NCBI GenBank assembly: GCA_963833745.1
Contig: CAWHZD010000006.1
Coordinates: forward strand, 995,268 to 1,059,267
Length of the DNA: 64,000 nt
Direction: 5' to 3'
Origin: AP-15 sp963833745
GTDB taxonomy: Bacteria > Pseudomonadota > Alphaproteobacteria > ATCC43930 > CGMCC-115725
Within the stretch, counting starts at the first letter, position 1, and each line of letters starts with the position of its first letter. Below are positions 19,418 through 27,132 of the stretch, one piece after another. The translations under genes and the position numbers were made by a program. The notes under the pieces are model-generated. The model had not been told where the DNA came from. It saw only the letters and a list, made by a program, of their open reading frames with translations, and made no database searches.

Positions 19418-20629
19418 TCACGATGACTTGACCACAGCGAGCTGCGTCACGCTCGCCAGCGGGCGCCACAGATGACGCGCGCCGGCGCGCTCGGCCCGGC
19501 TGACCGCGATCCGGGTCAGCGCGCCGCCATGACGGCCATGCCAGTCAAAGAGCCGCGCCTCGCCCTCGGTGGTCACGACGTTGGCGACGAGCCGGCCGCC
19601 GGGCGGCAGTGCCGCCCACAGCGACGGCAGCAGCTCCGGCGCACCGATCCCGCCGCCGACAAAGATCGCATCGGGCGGCGGCAGGCCGGCCTCCAGCGCC
19701 TGCGGCGCCGCGCCGACGACGATACGGAGTCCCGGCACCCCGAGAGCGGCGGCATTGCGCGCGATCATCGCCGCCCGTCCGGGATCGCGCTCTACAGCAA
19801 TCGCCGATTGACCTTCGCCGGCGCGGAGCCATTCGACCGCGATCGACCCACATCCGGCGCCGACATCCCACAATTTTTCGCCCGGCAATGGCGCCAGCGC
19901 CGCCAAGGTCGCCGCGCGCACCTCACGCTTGGTCAGTTGCCCGTCATGTTCGAAGGCGTCGTCGGGCAATCCAGCGAAGCGTGAGAACACCTGGGCACCG
20001 GGACCGGCGCGGCATTCGATCGCGATCGTGTTGAGGTCAGGGACATCGCACTCGCCCCAGCATTGCGCCTCGCCAGCGGTTACCGTCTCGCGCGGGCCGC
20101 CGAGACGGCCGAACACGGTCAGCCGGCTTAGGCCCCAGCCGAGCCCAGTCAGAAGCGCCGCGACCGCTGCGGGCGTGCCGCTGTCTTCGGACAGCGCCAG
20201 GACATGGCGACCGGGGGCGAGATGCAGGCGCAAGGTGTCGAGCGGGCGCGCATGCAGGCTGATCGGCGTGCACTCGGCGAGCGCCCAGCCGAGCCGGGCA
20301 GCGGCGAGGCTGAAAGCACCCACATGCGGCACGATCGTCAGTTCCTCGCACGGGAAACGGCGTGCCAGCATGGCGCCGACGCCATACCACAGCGGCTCGC
20401 CGCTCGCCAAAACCGTCACCCGCCGGCCCCGCCGCGCCGCAATCACCTCGATCGTGTTGCCGAGCGGCCGGTCCCACAAAATCCGCTCGGCACCGTTCGC
20501 CGGGATCATCGCCAGATGGCGCGCGCCGCCGGCCAACACCTCTGCGGTGTCGACCAAGGTGCGCGCCGCGGCCGACAGCCCGGCGAGACCTTCCCCGCCG
20601 ATGCCGACGACCGCGAGCCACGGCGTCAT
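19418..20629 (-). CDS. cobL: Precorrin-6Y C5,15-methyltransferase (decarboxylating), CbiE-CbiT fusion
   Basis: The 403-aa bifunctional enzyme methylates C5 and C15 and decarboxylates the C12 acetate of precorrin-6Y. The N-terminal CbiE half begins LAVVGIGGEGLAGLS with ASGEPLWYGVG. The C-terminal CbiT half has GEKLWDVGAGCGSIAVEWLRA as its SAM motif (near residue 250) and VANVVTTEGEA. The ATG at 20629 overlaps the cobH stop (ATGA). Upstream the same frame is open only because of the cobH frameshift, so the apparent 916-aa fusion is an artefact of that break. Confidence 0.94.
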   Translation of the reverse strand: MTPWLAVVGIGGEGLAGLSAAARTLVDTAEVLAGGARHLAMIPANGAERILWDRPLGNTIEVIAARRGRRVTVLASGEPLWYGVGAMLARRFPCEELTIVPHVGAFSLAAARLGWALAECTPISLHARPLDTLRLHLAPGRHVLALSEDSGTPAAVAALLTGLGWGLSRLTVFGRLGGPRETVTAGEAQCWGECDVPDLNTIAIECRAGPGAQVFSRFAGLPDDAFEHDGQLTKREVRAATLAALAPLPGEKLWDVGAGCGSIAVEWLRAGEGQSAIAVERDPGRAAMIARNAAALGVPGLRIVVGAAPQALEAGLPPPDAIFVGGGIGAPELLPSLWAALPPGGRLVANVVTTEGEARLFDWHGRHGGALTRIAVSRAERAGARHLWRPLASVTQLAVVKSS

Positions 20630-22168
20630 CGCGGGCTCGCCAGCGCATTGACCGCGGCCGCCGCGATGGCGCTGCCGCCGCGGCGCCCGTGCAGCGTGAC
20701 GTACTCCACGCCCCGGCCAAAGCCGGCGAGCGCGGCTTTGGCCTCCGCCGCACCGACAAAACCCACCGGAAAGCCGAGGATCAGCGCCGGCCTGCCGGCA
20801 CCCTCGGCGAGGATTTCGAGCAGCCGGAACAGTGCCGTCGGCGCATTGCCGATTGCGACCACGGCACCTTCGAGATGGGACCGCCACAATTCGACCGCTG
20901 CCGCCGACCGCGTCGTCCGCCGTGCAGCGGCAAGCGAGGCCACCGCGGGGTCGTGCAAAAAGCACAGGATTTTGTTGCCTCCCGTCAGGCAATCGCGACT
21001 GATGCCGGACTTCACCATCGCCGAATTCGACGATTATCGGTGCGCCCGCGTCGAGCGCCGAACGGCCTGCCGCGACCGCTTTCGCTGACCAGGCAAGATC
21101 GCCGAGGATCGCGACGTCGCCTGCGGCATGGGCGACCCGCGCCGCCATGCGCCGCAACGGGCGCGGAAACCGGGCGAGATCTGCCTCTGCCCGCACCAGC
21201 GTGAACGATTTCCGCGAGATCGCTTTCGGATCGCGGAGGTAAGCGTAGGTCTCCGCTGGATCGTCGCCTGCCGCGGACACCGGCATCGGGCGCTGGCGCG
21301 CCGCGGTCACGCCCAAGGTCCAGGCTTCTTCGCCCTCGACCTGAGCGCGCTGGGCTGGCGTCAGAGCCGGATCGCCGGCGAACAATGCCGCAAGTTCGCC
21401 GGCGCTGTCGCGTTCCCGCAGAAACCGGGCGACGGCGCGGACCTGTGCCGCATCCTTGGTCTCGTCGGCTGCCGGCTTGACCGCCCACAATGACGGGTAG
21501 ACTTCGGCCATCACCACACGCGCCGCCGAAACCGGAGACAGACCGGTTTCGAACGGCCAAATTTGGACATGCCGGCTCCATCGCGGGTCGTCGCGCAAGG
21601 CGCGCGCCACCGGGATGCCGGTCAACGCCTGACCGCCGACAGATCCGACCCCCAGCAGCTTCCAGCAGGGTTGGGCGCTCGGGATGTAGAGATCGACCAG
21701 CCGCCGTTCAGCCAGCCCCTCGCTGTCATGGCGGCGATGGTGCCTGCCCTGCAAATGCGTCCGAACCGGTGCGGCGGGGCAGCCCCAGAACGGGAACCCG
21801 CCGCCCGAGACCCGGCGATTGAGCGCCTCGGCGACGTCGAAGCGGTTGTTCCGGTTATGCTCGTCATCCTCGATGAGTGCCGCGATCTCGTCCCACACCG
21901 CCCGCCACGGCATGCCGGTAAGCCCGAGCCGCGCGGCAAACCCGGCCGGATAGCCGAACGGAAAGTCGAAGCCGAGCAATACCCGCTCGTTTTTCTGCTG
22001 CGCCGTCGCCAGCCAATCGGCGATCAGCGCGTGGGCCGCATGACGTGTCGGCGGGTTGACCAAGGTTTCGCCCGCGACGTCATGCCGGCAGATCCAGATG
22101 CTGTCGCGACCCGACCGCGGCACGCTCGCGGCACTCCAATCGACCATGATGAAACTGTCGAACATCAC
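20626..22168 (-). CDS. cobH: Uncharacterised VDWS-motif domain fused to precorrin-8X methylmutase (frameshifted)
   Basis: Residues 1 to about 285 are an uncharacterised domain with MVDWSAAS, LLGFDFPFGYPAGFA and NNRFDVAEALN. Relatives in other alphaproteobacteria are sometimes labelled molybdopterin-guanine-dinucleotide related, on weak grounds. From about residue 308, YLRDPKAISRKSF starts a precorrin-8X methylmutase, which moves the C11 methyl to C12 to make hydrogenobyrinate. The frame breaks at GAATTC (21023-21028). The other frame continues as MVKSGISRDCL and NAPTALFRLLEI to the TGA at 20626. Removing one A gives about 513 aa. The first ATG overlaps the cbiX stop (ATGA) and the end overlaps cobL, so expression is coupled. 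A separate cobH start at 21286 is possible, but no stop separates the domains. Confidence 0.85.
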
Positions 22169-23082
22169 CGATGGTGATGGTGATGACGCTGGGGGGGATG
22201 CTCGTGCTCGTGTCCGTCGCCGATGCCGCGGACGTGGTGATGATGACCCGTCTGCGGCGCACCCGTGTCGCCCTCGTAGCCGATGATTCGCGTGCGGTAT
22301 TTGCAGAGCTGGCAGTTCATCGCCGGCTGCGCGACGCCCAATTCCTCGACCCGCTCGCGAAACGCGTCGAGCACCGCCGGATGGTCGCGCAGATGAGGCG
22401 CGTTGACGAACTCGATCCCGGGAAAGAGGCCCGCGACTGCATCGCTCTGCGCATAAATGCGTTTGACCAAGACGCCGGTGAACAGGAAATACGGAAACAC
22501 GACGATGCGGCGAAAGCCGAGCCGGGCGGCGCGGGTCAAGGCCGCGTCGACCTGCGGATGCGCGACGCCGCTAAAGGCGGTTTCGGCCCAACCGAACCCC
22601 ATCCCCTCCCACAGCATCCGCGCGACTTTGGCGACGTTGGAATTGGCGTCCGGGTCATTGGTGCCGCGTCCGACGACAACGAGCAAGGTTTCGGATCGGT
22701 CGATACCGTTATCGGGCGCCGCCGCGGCGATGCGGCCGGCCGCCGCAGTCAGCAGCTTCGGGTCGATCGCCAAATCGCGCCCGAGCCGAACGTCGATGCC
22801 CGGATGGTCCGCGGCGAAGCTGTTGACCTCCCACGGCAGGTCGTTTTTGACGTGACTGGCCGCGAACAACATGCCGGGCACCGCGAGGATGCGCCGGGCG
22901 CCGCGTGCCGCCAGCGCCGCCAGGGCATCGTGGATGGTCGGCCGCGCGAATTCGAGATACCCCGTCGCGAAATCGACGCCGGGCAGCCGTGGGCGCAATG
23001 CTGCCGCGAGCAGTTCGAATTCTGCGATCGCCTCGGGATCGCGACTGCCGTGTCCGCAGATCAGCACCGCCGTTTGCGTCAT
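22165..23082 (-). CDS. cbiX: Sirohydrochlorin cobaltochelatase CbiX, long form with Fe-S motif and His-rich tail
   Basis: The 305-aa protein has two CbiX repeats: VLICGHGSRDPEA at the N-terminus, with a catalytic His, and LLVVVGRGTNDPDANSN near residue 135. It then has MNCQLC, which fits the MXCXXC cluster motif known in Bacillus CbiX-L, and a tail made almost entirely of His, Glu and Gly (HHHHVRGIGDGHEHEH, ending HHHHHR). The tail probably binds cobalt or nickel. It is followed by the cobH fusion with a four-base overlap. It would insert cobalt early, before ring contraction, which is unusual beside a CobN system. Confidence 0.92.
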   Translation of the reverse strand: MTQTAVLICGHGSRDPEAIAEFELLAAALRPRLPGVDFATGYLEFARPTIHDALAALAARGARRILAVPGMLFAASHVKNDLPWEVNSFAADHPGIDVRLGRDLAIDPKLLTAAAGRIAAAAPDNGIDRSETLLVVVGRGTNDPDANSNVAKVARMLWEGMGFGWAETAFSGVAHPQVDAALTRAARLGFRRIVVFPYFLFTGVLVKRIYAQSDAVAGLFPGIEFVNAPHLRDHPAVLDAFRERVEELGVAQPAMNCQLCKYRTRIIGYEGDTGAPQTGHHHHVRGIGDGHEHEHPPQRHHHHHR

Positions 23083-23123
23083 CGGTTGACCCTCCCCCGT
23101 CCGCGACCGACACTGCCGGCGCC

Positions 23124-24117
23124 ATGACCTCGGCCGCCGCCGACCCGCTGTTGATGCTCGCCGCCGGCCTCGCGCTCGACGCGTGGTTCGGCGACATGCC
23201 GGCGATCTTTACCCGGATTGCGCATCCGATCGTGCTGGCCGGACGCGCCGTCGCCTTCTTCGACCGCAAACTCAATCGCGACATCCGCAGCGACGCCTCG
23301 CGCCGAGTTCCGCGGGATCATCACCGTGGTTCTGCTCGTGGGCGGTGCCGGCGCCCTCGGCTTTGCGATCCGGCAGCTGTGCCGCGGCAGCCTCGCCGGC
23401 GCCGCGGTTGAAATTTTGCTGATTGCGATCCTCGTCGCCCAGCGCAGCCTCTTCGAGCACGTTGCCGAGGTCGCCCGGGCGCTGGCCGACGGCGGGCTCG
23501 CCGCCGGACGCGACGCGGTGCGGCATATCGTGGGCCGCGACCCGACGAGCCTGGATACGTATGGCGTCGCGCGGGCCGCAATCGAAAGCCTCGCCGAGAA
23601 TTTCAGCGACGGGGTCGTGGCGCCGGTATTCTGGTACCTCGTCCTGGGGTTGCCCGGCCTCTTCGCCTACAAGATGGCAAACACGCTCGACAGCATGATC
23701 GGGCACAAGACGGCGCATTACCGAGCCTTCGGCTGGGCGGCGGCACGCTTCGACGACCTCGCCAATCTGGTGCCGGCGCGGATTGGCGGGGTGTTGATCG
23801 CCGCCGCGGCGTTGTTCACCCGTGACGGGCAGCCGGCGCGAGCGGTCGCAATCATGCTGCGCGACGGGCGCAAGCACCGCTCGCTGAACGCGGGCTGGCC
23901 GGAGGGAGCGATGGCCGGCGCGCTCGGCCTGGCGCTTGCGGGGCCGCGCCGTTACGCCGAGGGTGTCGTTGCCGACCCGTGGGTCGGCGACGGCACGGCG
24001 CGCGCCGCACCTCCCGACATCGCCCGCGCGCTGCTGCTCTACAAGCATGCCTGCCTGATCGAATGGGGGTTGGTGACAGGCGCCTGGCTCGCCGGCCATG
24101 TTGGCCTCTTCACCTGA
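23124..24117 (+). CDS. cobD: Adenosylcobinamide-phosphate synthase CobD/CbiB (frameshifted)
   Basis: This membrane protein joins aminopropanol phosphate to adenosylcobyric acid. The N-terminal part (MTSAAADPLLMLAAGLALDA, then RIAHPIVLAGRAVAFFDRK) is in one frame up to about 23304. The rest (RGIITVVLLVGGAGALGF, GRDPTSLDTYGVARAAIESL, NTLDSMIGHK) is in another. Deleting one T in GAGTTC (23305-23310) gives the smooth sequence DASRRVRGIITV and a protein of about 330 aa, normal for the family. It is opposed to cbiX, and its 3' end overlaps the cobQ 3' end by 8 bases. Confidence 0.88.
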
Positions 24118-25648
24118 ATTGCGGCGGCCGCGCCGCGGCGAGCAGCGCTGGCAGATCAAGATTTTGCTCGAGATGATCCGCAAGCAAGTCGAGGGTGGTC
24201 TCGACCATATGCTCGTAGGCGACCGCGCCGGCAACGGCGCCGAGGCTTTCGAGAAAAGCGCAGCGGAACCGATCGCCGGCGAACAACCCGTGCAAATAGC
24301 AACCGGCGGTGAGCCCGTCGGGGCTGACCGCACCCTCCGCCCTGCCCGCGAGGCGCAGCATGGGCTGCTCCAACCCCGGCCCGGCCGTCTTGCCGAGATG
24401 CATAACATAGCCCTCGACCGGCATTCCGGTGGCAACGTCGAAGCCGGCGGCGAGACCCAGCCGCTTTTCGGCGCCGAGGACCGTGTCGACGTCGAGAAGC
24501 CCGAGCCCCGGCACCGTCGCCTGGCGGCCTTCCACGCCGTGCGGATCGGCTATCGTCCGGCCGAGCATCTGATAGCCGCCGCACAGACCGAGGACGCGCC
24601 CGCCGTGGCGGTGATGGGCTGAAATGTCGATGTCCCAGCCCTCGCCGCGCAGGAACTCGAGGTCACCGATCGTCGCCTTCGAGCCGGGCAGGACCACCAG
24701 CGCCGCATCACGCGGCAACGGCCGGCCCGGCCGGACCATCACGATTTCCACGCCGGGCTCGGCGCGCAGCGGGTCGAGATCGTCAAAATTGGCGATCCAC
24801 GGCAGCACCGGCACCGCGACGCGAAGACGCCCCTCACCCCGACCCTCTCCCCGCATGCCGGGAGAGGGAGGGACCCGCCCAGCGGGAAAGCCTGCCCCGG
24901 ACCCGGTCCGGGGGTGAGGGGCGAGCGCGAGCGAGTCTTCCGCCGGCAGCAGTTCGGCGGCGCCGAAATACGGCACCACCCCGAACGACCGCAGCCCGGT
25001 TCTCTCGCTGATCGCCACGATGCCGCCGTCGAACAAGCGCACATCGCCGCGGAATTTGTTGACGATGTAGCCGGCGAGCAACGCCTGCTCACGGTCGGAC
25101 AGCAGGGCGCATGTCCCGACCAGCTGGGCGATGACGCCGCCGCGCTCGATGTCGCCGATCAGCACCGCGCGAACATCCGCGGCTTGGGCAAAACCCATGT
25201 TGGCGATGTCGCCGGCGCGCAGATTAATCTCGGCCGGGCTGCCGGCGCCTTCGACCAGCACCAAATCGGCGGCCTCGGCAAGCCGCCTGAACGCGCTCAG
25301 CACTCGCGGCAGCAAACTCGGCGCCAGCCCGCGATATTCCGCAGCCGAGGCGCTGCCCCACACGCGGCCGTCGAGCACGATCTGTGCTCCGCTTTCGGAC
25401 TGCGGCTTCAGCAGCACCGGGTTCATGTCGGTCACCGGCTCGACCCGGCAGGCCCGCGCCTGCAGCGCTTGCGCCCGCCCGATCTCGCCACCGGCGGCAG
25501 TCACTGCGGCATTGTTCGACATGTTCTGCGGCTTGAACGGCCGCACCCGCAACCCGCGCCGGGTAAAGGCCCGCGCCAGCCCGGCCAGCAGCAACGACTT
25601 GCCGACATCCGACCCCGTCCCCTGCAGCATCAGCGCGCTGGACACCAC
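24110..25648 (-). CDS. cobQ: Cobyric acid synthase CobQ with an in-frame repeat insertion
   Basis: The 512-aa glutamine amidotransferase amidates adenosylcobyrinic a,c-diamide at b, d, e and g. The N-terminal ATPase part begins LMLQGTGSDVGKSLLLAGL. The C-terminal amidotransferase has the Cys nucleophile in VLGLCGGYQMLG and the His in GYVMHLG. Between DSLAL and RLRVAVPVLP (about residues 245-275) it has an extra Pro/Gly-rich stretch encoded by a copy of the type B palindromic repeat, kept in frame. The start is the first of two adjacent GTG codons at 25648, chosen because homologues begin a few residues before LMLQGTGSDVG. Confidence 0.94.
   Translation of the reverse strand: MVSSALMLQGTGSDVGKSLLLAGLARAFTRRGLRVRPFKPQNMSNNAAVTAAGGEIGRAQALQARACRVEPVTDMNPVLLKPQSESGAQIVLDGRVWGSASAAEYRGLAPSLLPRVLSAFRRLAEAADLVLVEGAGSPAEINLRAGDIANMGFAQAADVRAVLIGDIERGGVIAQLVGTCALLSDREQALLAGYIVNKFRGDVRLFDGGIVAISERTGLRSFGVVPYFGAAELLPAEDSLALAPHPRTGSGAGFPAGRVPPSPGMRGEGRGEGRLRVAVPVLPWIANFDDLDPLRAEPGVEIVMVRPGRPLPRDAALVVLPGSKATIGDLEFLRGEGWDIDISAHHRHGGRVLGLCGGYQMLGRTIADPHGVEGRQATVPGLGLLDVDTVLGAEKRLGLAAGFDVATGMPVEGYVMHLGKTAGPGLEQPMLRLAGRAEGAVSPDGLTAGCYLHGLFAGDRFRCAFLESLGAVAGAVAYEHMVETTLDLLADHLEQNLDLPALLAAARPPQFR
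24826..24920. repeat. Palindromic repeat, type B, inserted inside cobQ
   Basis: The plus strand shows CCCTCACCCCGACCCTCTCC, CCCGCATGCCGGGAGAGGGAG and a closing GGTCCGGGGGTGAGGGGCG, matching the intergenic copies near 9955 and 39238. It is translated in the cobQ frame as about 30 extra residues containing PSPGMRGEGRGEG. Confidence 0.85.
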
Positions 25649-26008
25649 GGCTCTCCAGGCGCTCGACCGGTTTCGAAGGAAGCGGCGACTACATTTTTCG
25701 GCTTCCAGGCGAAGGAGCGCGTGAAGAAATTCCCTCCCTGGCCCGACAAGTTTCTAATTCCGTCGTTCCCGCGCAAGCGGGAATCCAGGGATTTCAGTCG
25801 TTTGCCCCCTGTTCGTGCCAGGGGCAGGCTCTGGACCCCCGCTTTCCCCACGGGACAAGCCCGTGGGCTGAAGGCGCACGGGGCGAGAAGCTTGGACCAG
25901 CCGCGCGATTTCCTCACAAACACGAAGGCCGGGACCCACGGCCGCAGTGGATACCGGCTTTCGCCTGCAAGGGGAAACCGGGGTTCACGTATATGGGCCA
26001 CTAGCATG
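25649..26008. other. Intergenic region between cobO and cobQ
   Basis: This 360-base gap between same-strand genes contains a type A repeat and a further GC-rich fold-back near 25840-25990 (CCCACGGGACAAGCCCGTGGG at 25848-25868). No coding sequence is credible. It probably separates cobQ transcriptionally from the cobP-cobO string. Confidence 0.5.
25757..25860. repeat. Palindromic intergenic repeat, type A, long copy 2
   Basis: CGTTCCCGCGCAAGCGGGAAT is followed by TTTGCCCCCTGTTC, CCAGGGGCAGGCTCTGG and CCCCCGCTTTCC, in the same order as the copy at 16918. The first palindrome forms a 7-8 bp stem. Confidence 0.8.
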
Positions 26009-26665
26009 TCAAAATTCGATGCCTTGCTGCGCTTTGACGCCGGTGCGGAACGGATGCTTGACGAGAGTCATTTCGGTCACGAGGTCGGCCGCTTCGATCA
26101 GCTCCGGCTTGGCGTTGCGGCCGGTGACAATGACGTGCAGGTCGCGCGGCTTGGCCTTCAGCGCCGCCACGACCTCGTCGACCGCCAGGTAGTCGTAGCG
26201 CAGTACGATGTTCAGCTCGTCGAGCATCACCAGCCGGTAGGACGGATCGGCGATCATCGCCTTTGCGGTCTCCCATGCCCGGTGCGCGGCCGCAACATCG
26301 CGGACGCGGTCCTGGGTGTCCCAGGTAAAGCCCTCGCCCATCGCCCGGCAGGTCACGAGATCGCCGAACCGTTCGAGCGCGACCCGCTCGCCGGTGCTCC
26401 ACACGCCTTTGACAAACTGGACGACGCCAACCCGCATGCCGTGACCAAGGCAGCGCAACACGATGCCAAAGGCGGCGGTCGACTTGCCCTTGCCCTTGCC
26501 GGTATGGACGATCAGCAAGCCGCGTTCTTCGGTCTTGGTCGCCAGCATCCGCTCGCGCGCCGCCTTGCGCCGCGCCGCTTTCTCGTTGTGGCGGCGGTTG
26601 ACCTCCGCTTCGCTCTCGCCCGGATCCCCTTCCGGCGGGTCGATCGTCATCGTCGGGCCGGTCAT
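26009..26665 (-). CDS. cobO: Corrinoid adenosyltransferase CobO (CobA family)
   Basis: The 218-aa enzyme transfers the adenosyl group of ATP to cob(I)yrinic acid diamide. It has the P-loop HTGKGKGKSTAAFGIVLR near residue 55, FVKGVWSTGERV, and the WDTQDRVRDV and DELNIVLRY motifs of the CobA/CobO family. A charged N-terminal extension (EVNRRHNEKAARRKAARERM) is typical of alphaproteobacterial CobO. The ATG at 26665 overlaps the previous gene's stop (ATGA). Confidence 0.95.
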   Translation of the reverse strand: MTGPTMTIDPPEGDPGESEAEVNRRHNEKAARRKAARERMLATKTEERGLLIVHTGKGKGKSTAAFGIVLRCLGHGMRVGVVQFVKGVWSTGERVALERFGDLVTCRAMGEGFTWDTQDRVRDVAAAHRAWETAKAMIADPSYRLVMLDELNIVLRYDYLAVDEVVAALKAKPRDLHVIVTGRNAKPELIEAADLVTEMTLVKHPFRTGVKAQQGIEF

Positions 26666-27132
26666 GCGCGTGGGCGAAAGGCAACGAGCGGCAGCTGCGC
26701 GACCAGCCTGCGGCGGTCACCCTCCGAACCGCGATATGGCCAACCCAGAAGTCGGGCCAATGTCAAACGTATGATGGGCGCAAAGAAGAAATTGCGGCGC
26801 TCATAGCTTCGAACCGCGTCGATCGCTTCTTCCGCTCCGAGGATGCGATGCACCGCGACAAAGCATTCGCCGCCGATGACCACCCGTGGGTGTGTCGTCG
26901 CCTCGATGTTTCGCAGCCAATCGGCATCGCGACCAAAAGCGCTCATGACCACGGCCTCGCCTGTCTGACGGTATTCCATGACTTCGAGGACGGTTTCACG
27001 ACGGCGTCCGGTGCGCCGTCCGACATGGATCAGGAGCAGGAAACGACGCCCGAACGGGCGACTGCACCGCCAATGGTACAGGTAGACGGGAGCGCGAAAG
27101 AGCCACCGGCATAGCGGGGTTAGCCGTGCCAT
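26662..27132 (-). CDS. Nitroreductase/deazaflavin-dependent oxidoreductase family protein
   Basis: The 156-aa protein has the split-barrel features of the DUF385 (deazaflavin-dependent nitroreductase, Ddn-like) family: LLIHVGRRTGRRRETVLEV, VVMSAFGRDADWLRNI and a C-terminal RRNFFFAPIIRL region. The cofactor may be F420 or FMN; F420 genes are not in the window. It starts inside the last codons of cobN and ends on the cobO start, so it is co-expressed with B12 genes. A role in corrin or flavin reduction is possible but unproven. The ATG at 27132 was chosen over a GTG at 27141. Confidence 0.8.
   Translation of the reverse strand: MARLTPLCRWLFRAPVYLYHWRCSRPFGRRFLLLIHVGRRTGRRRETVLEVMEYRQTGEAVVMSAFGRDADWLRNIEATTHPRVVIGGECFVAVHRILGAEEAIDAVRSYERRNFFFAPIIRLTLARLLGWPYRGSEGDRRRLVAQLPLVAFRPRA

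Noticed and set aside
19418..22168. A 916-aa protein joining the VDWS domain, part of CobH and CobL
   Set aside because: The middle 120 residues are the wrong frame of cobH; the real cobH end and cobL start overlap by ATGA.
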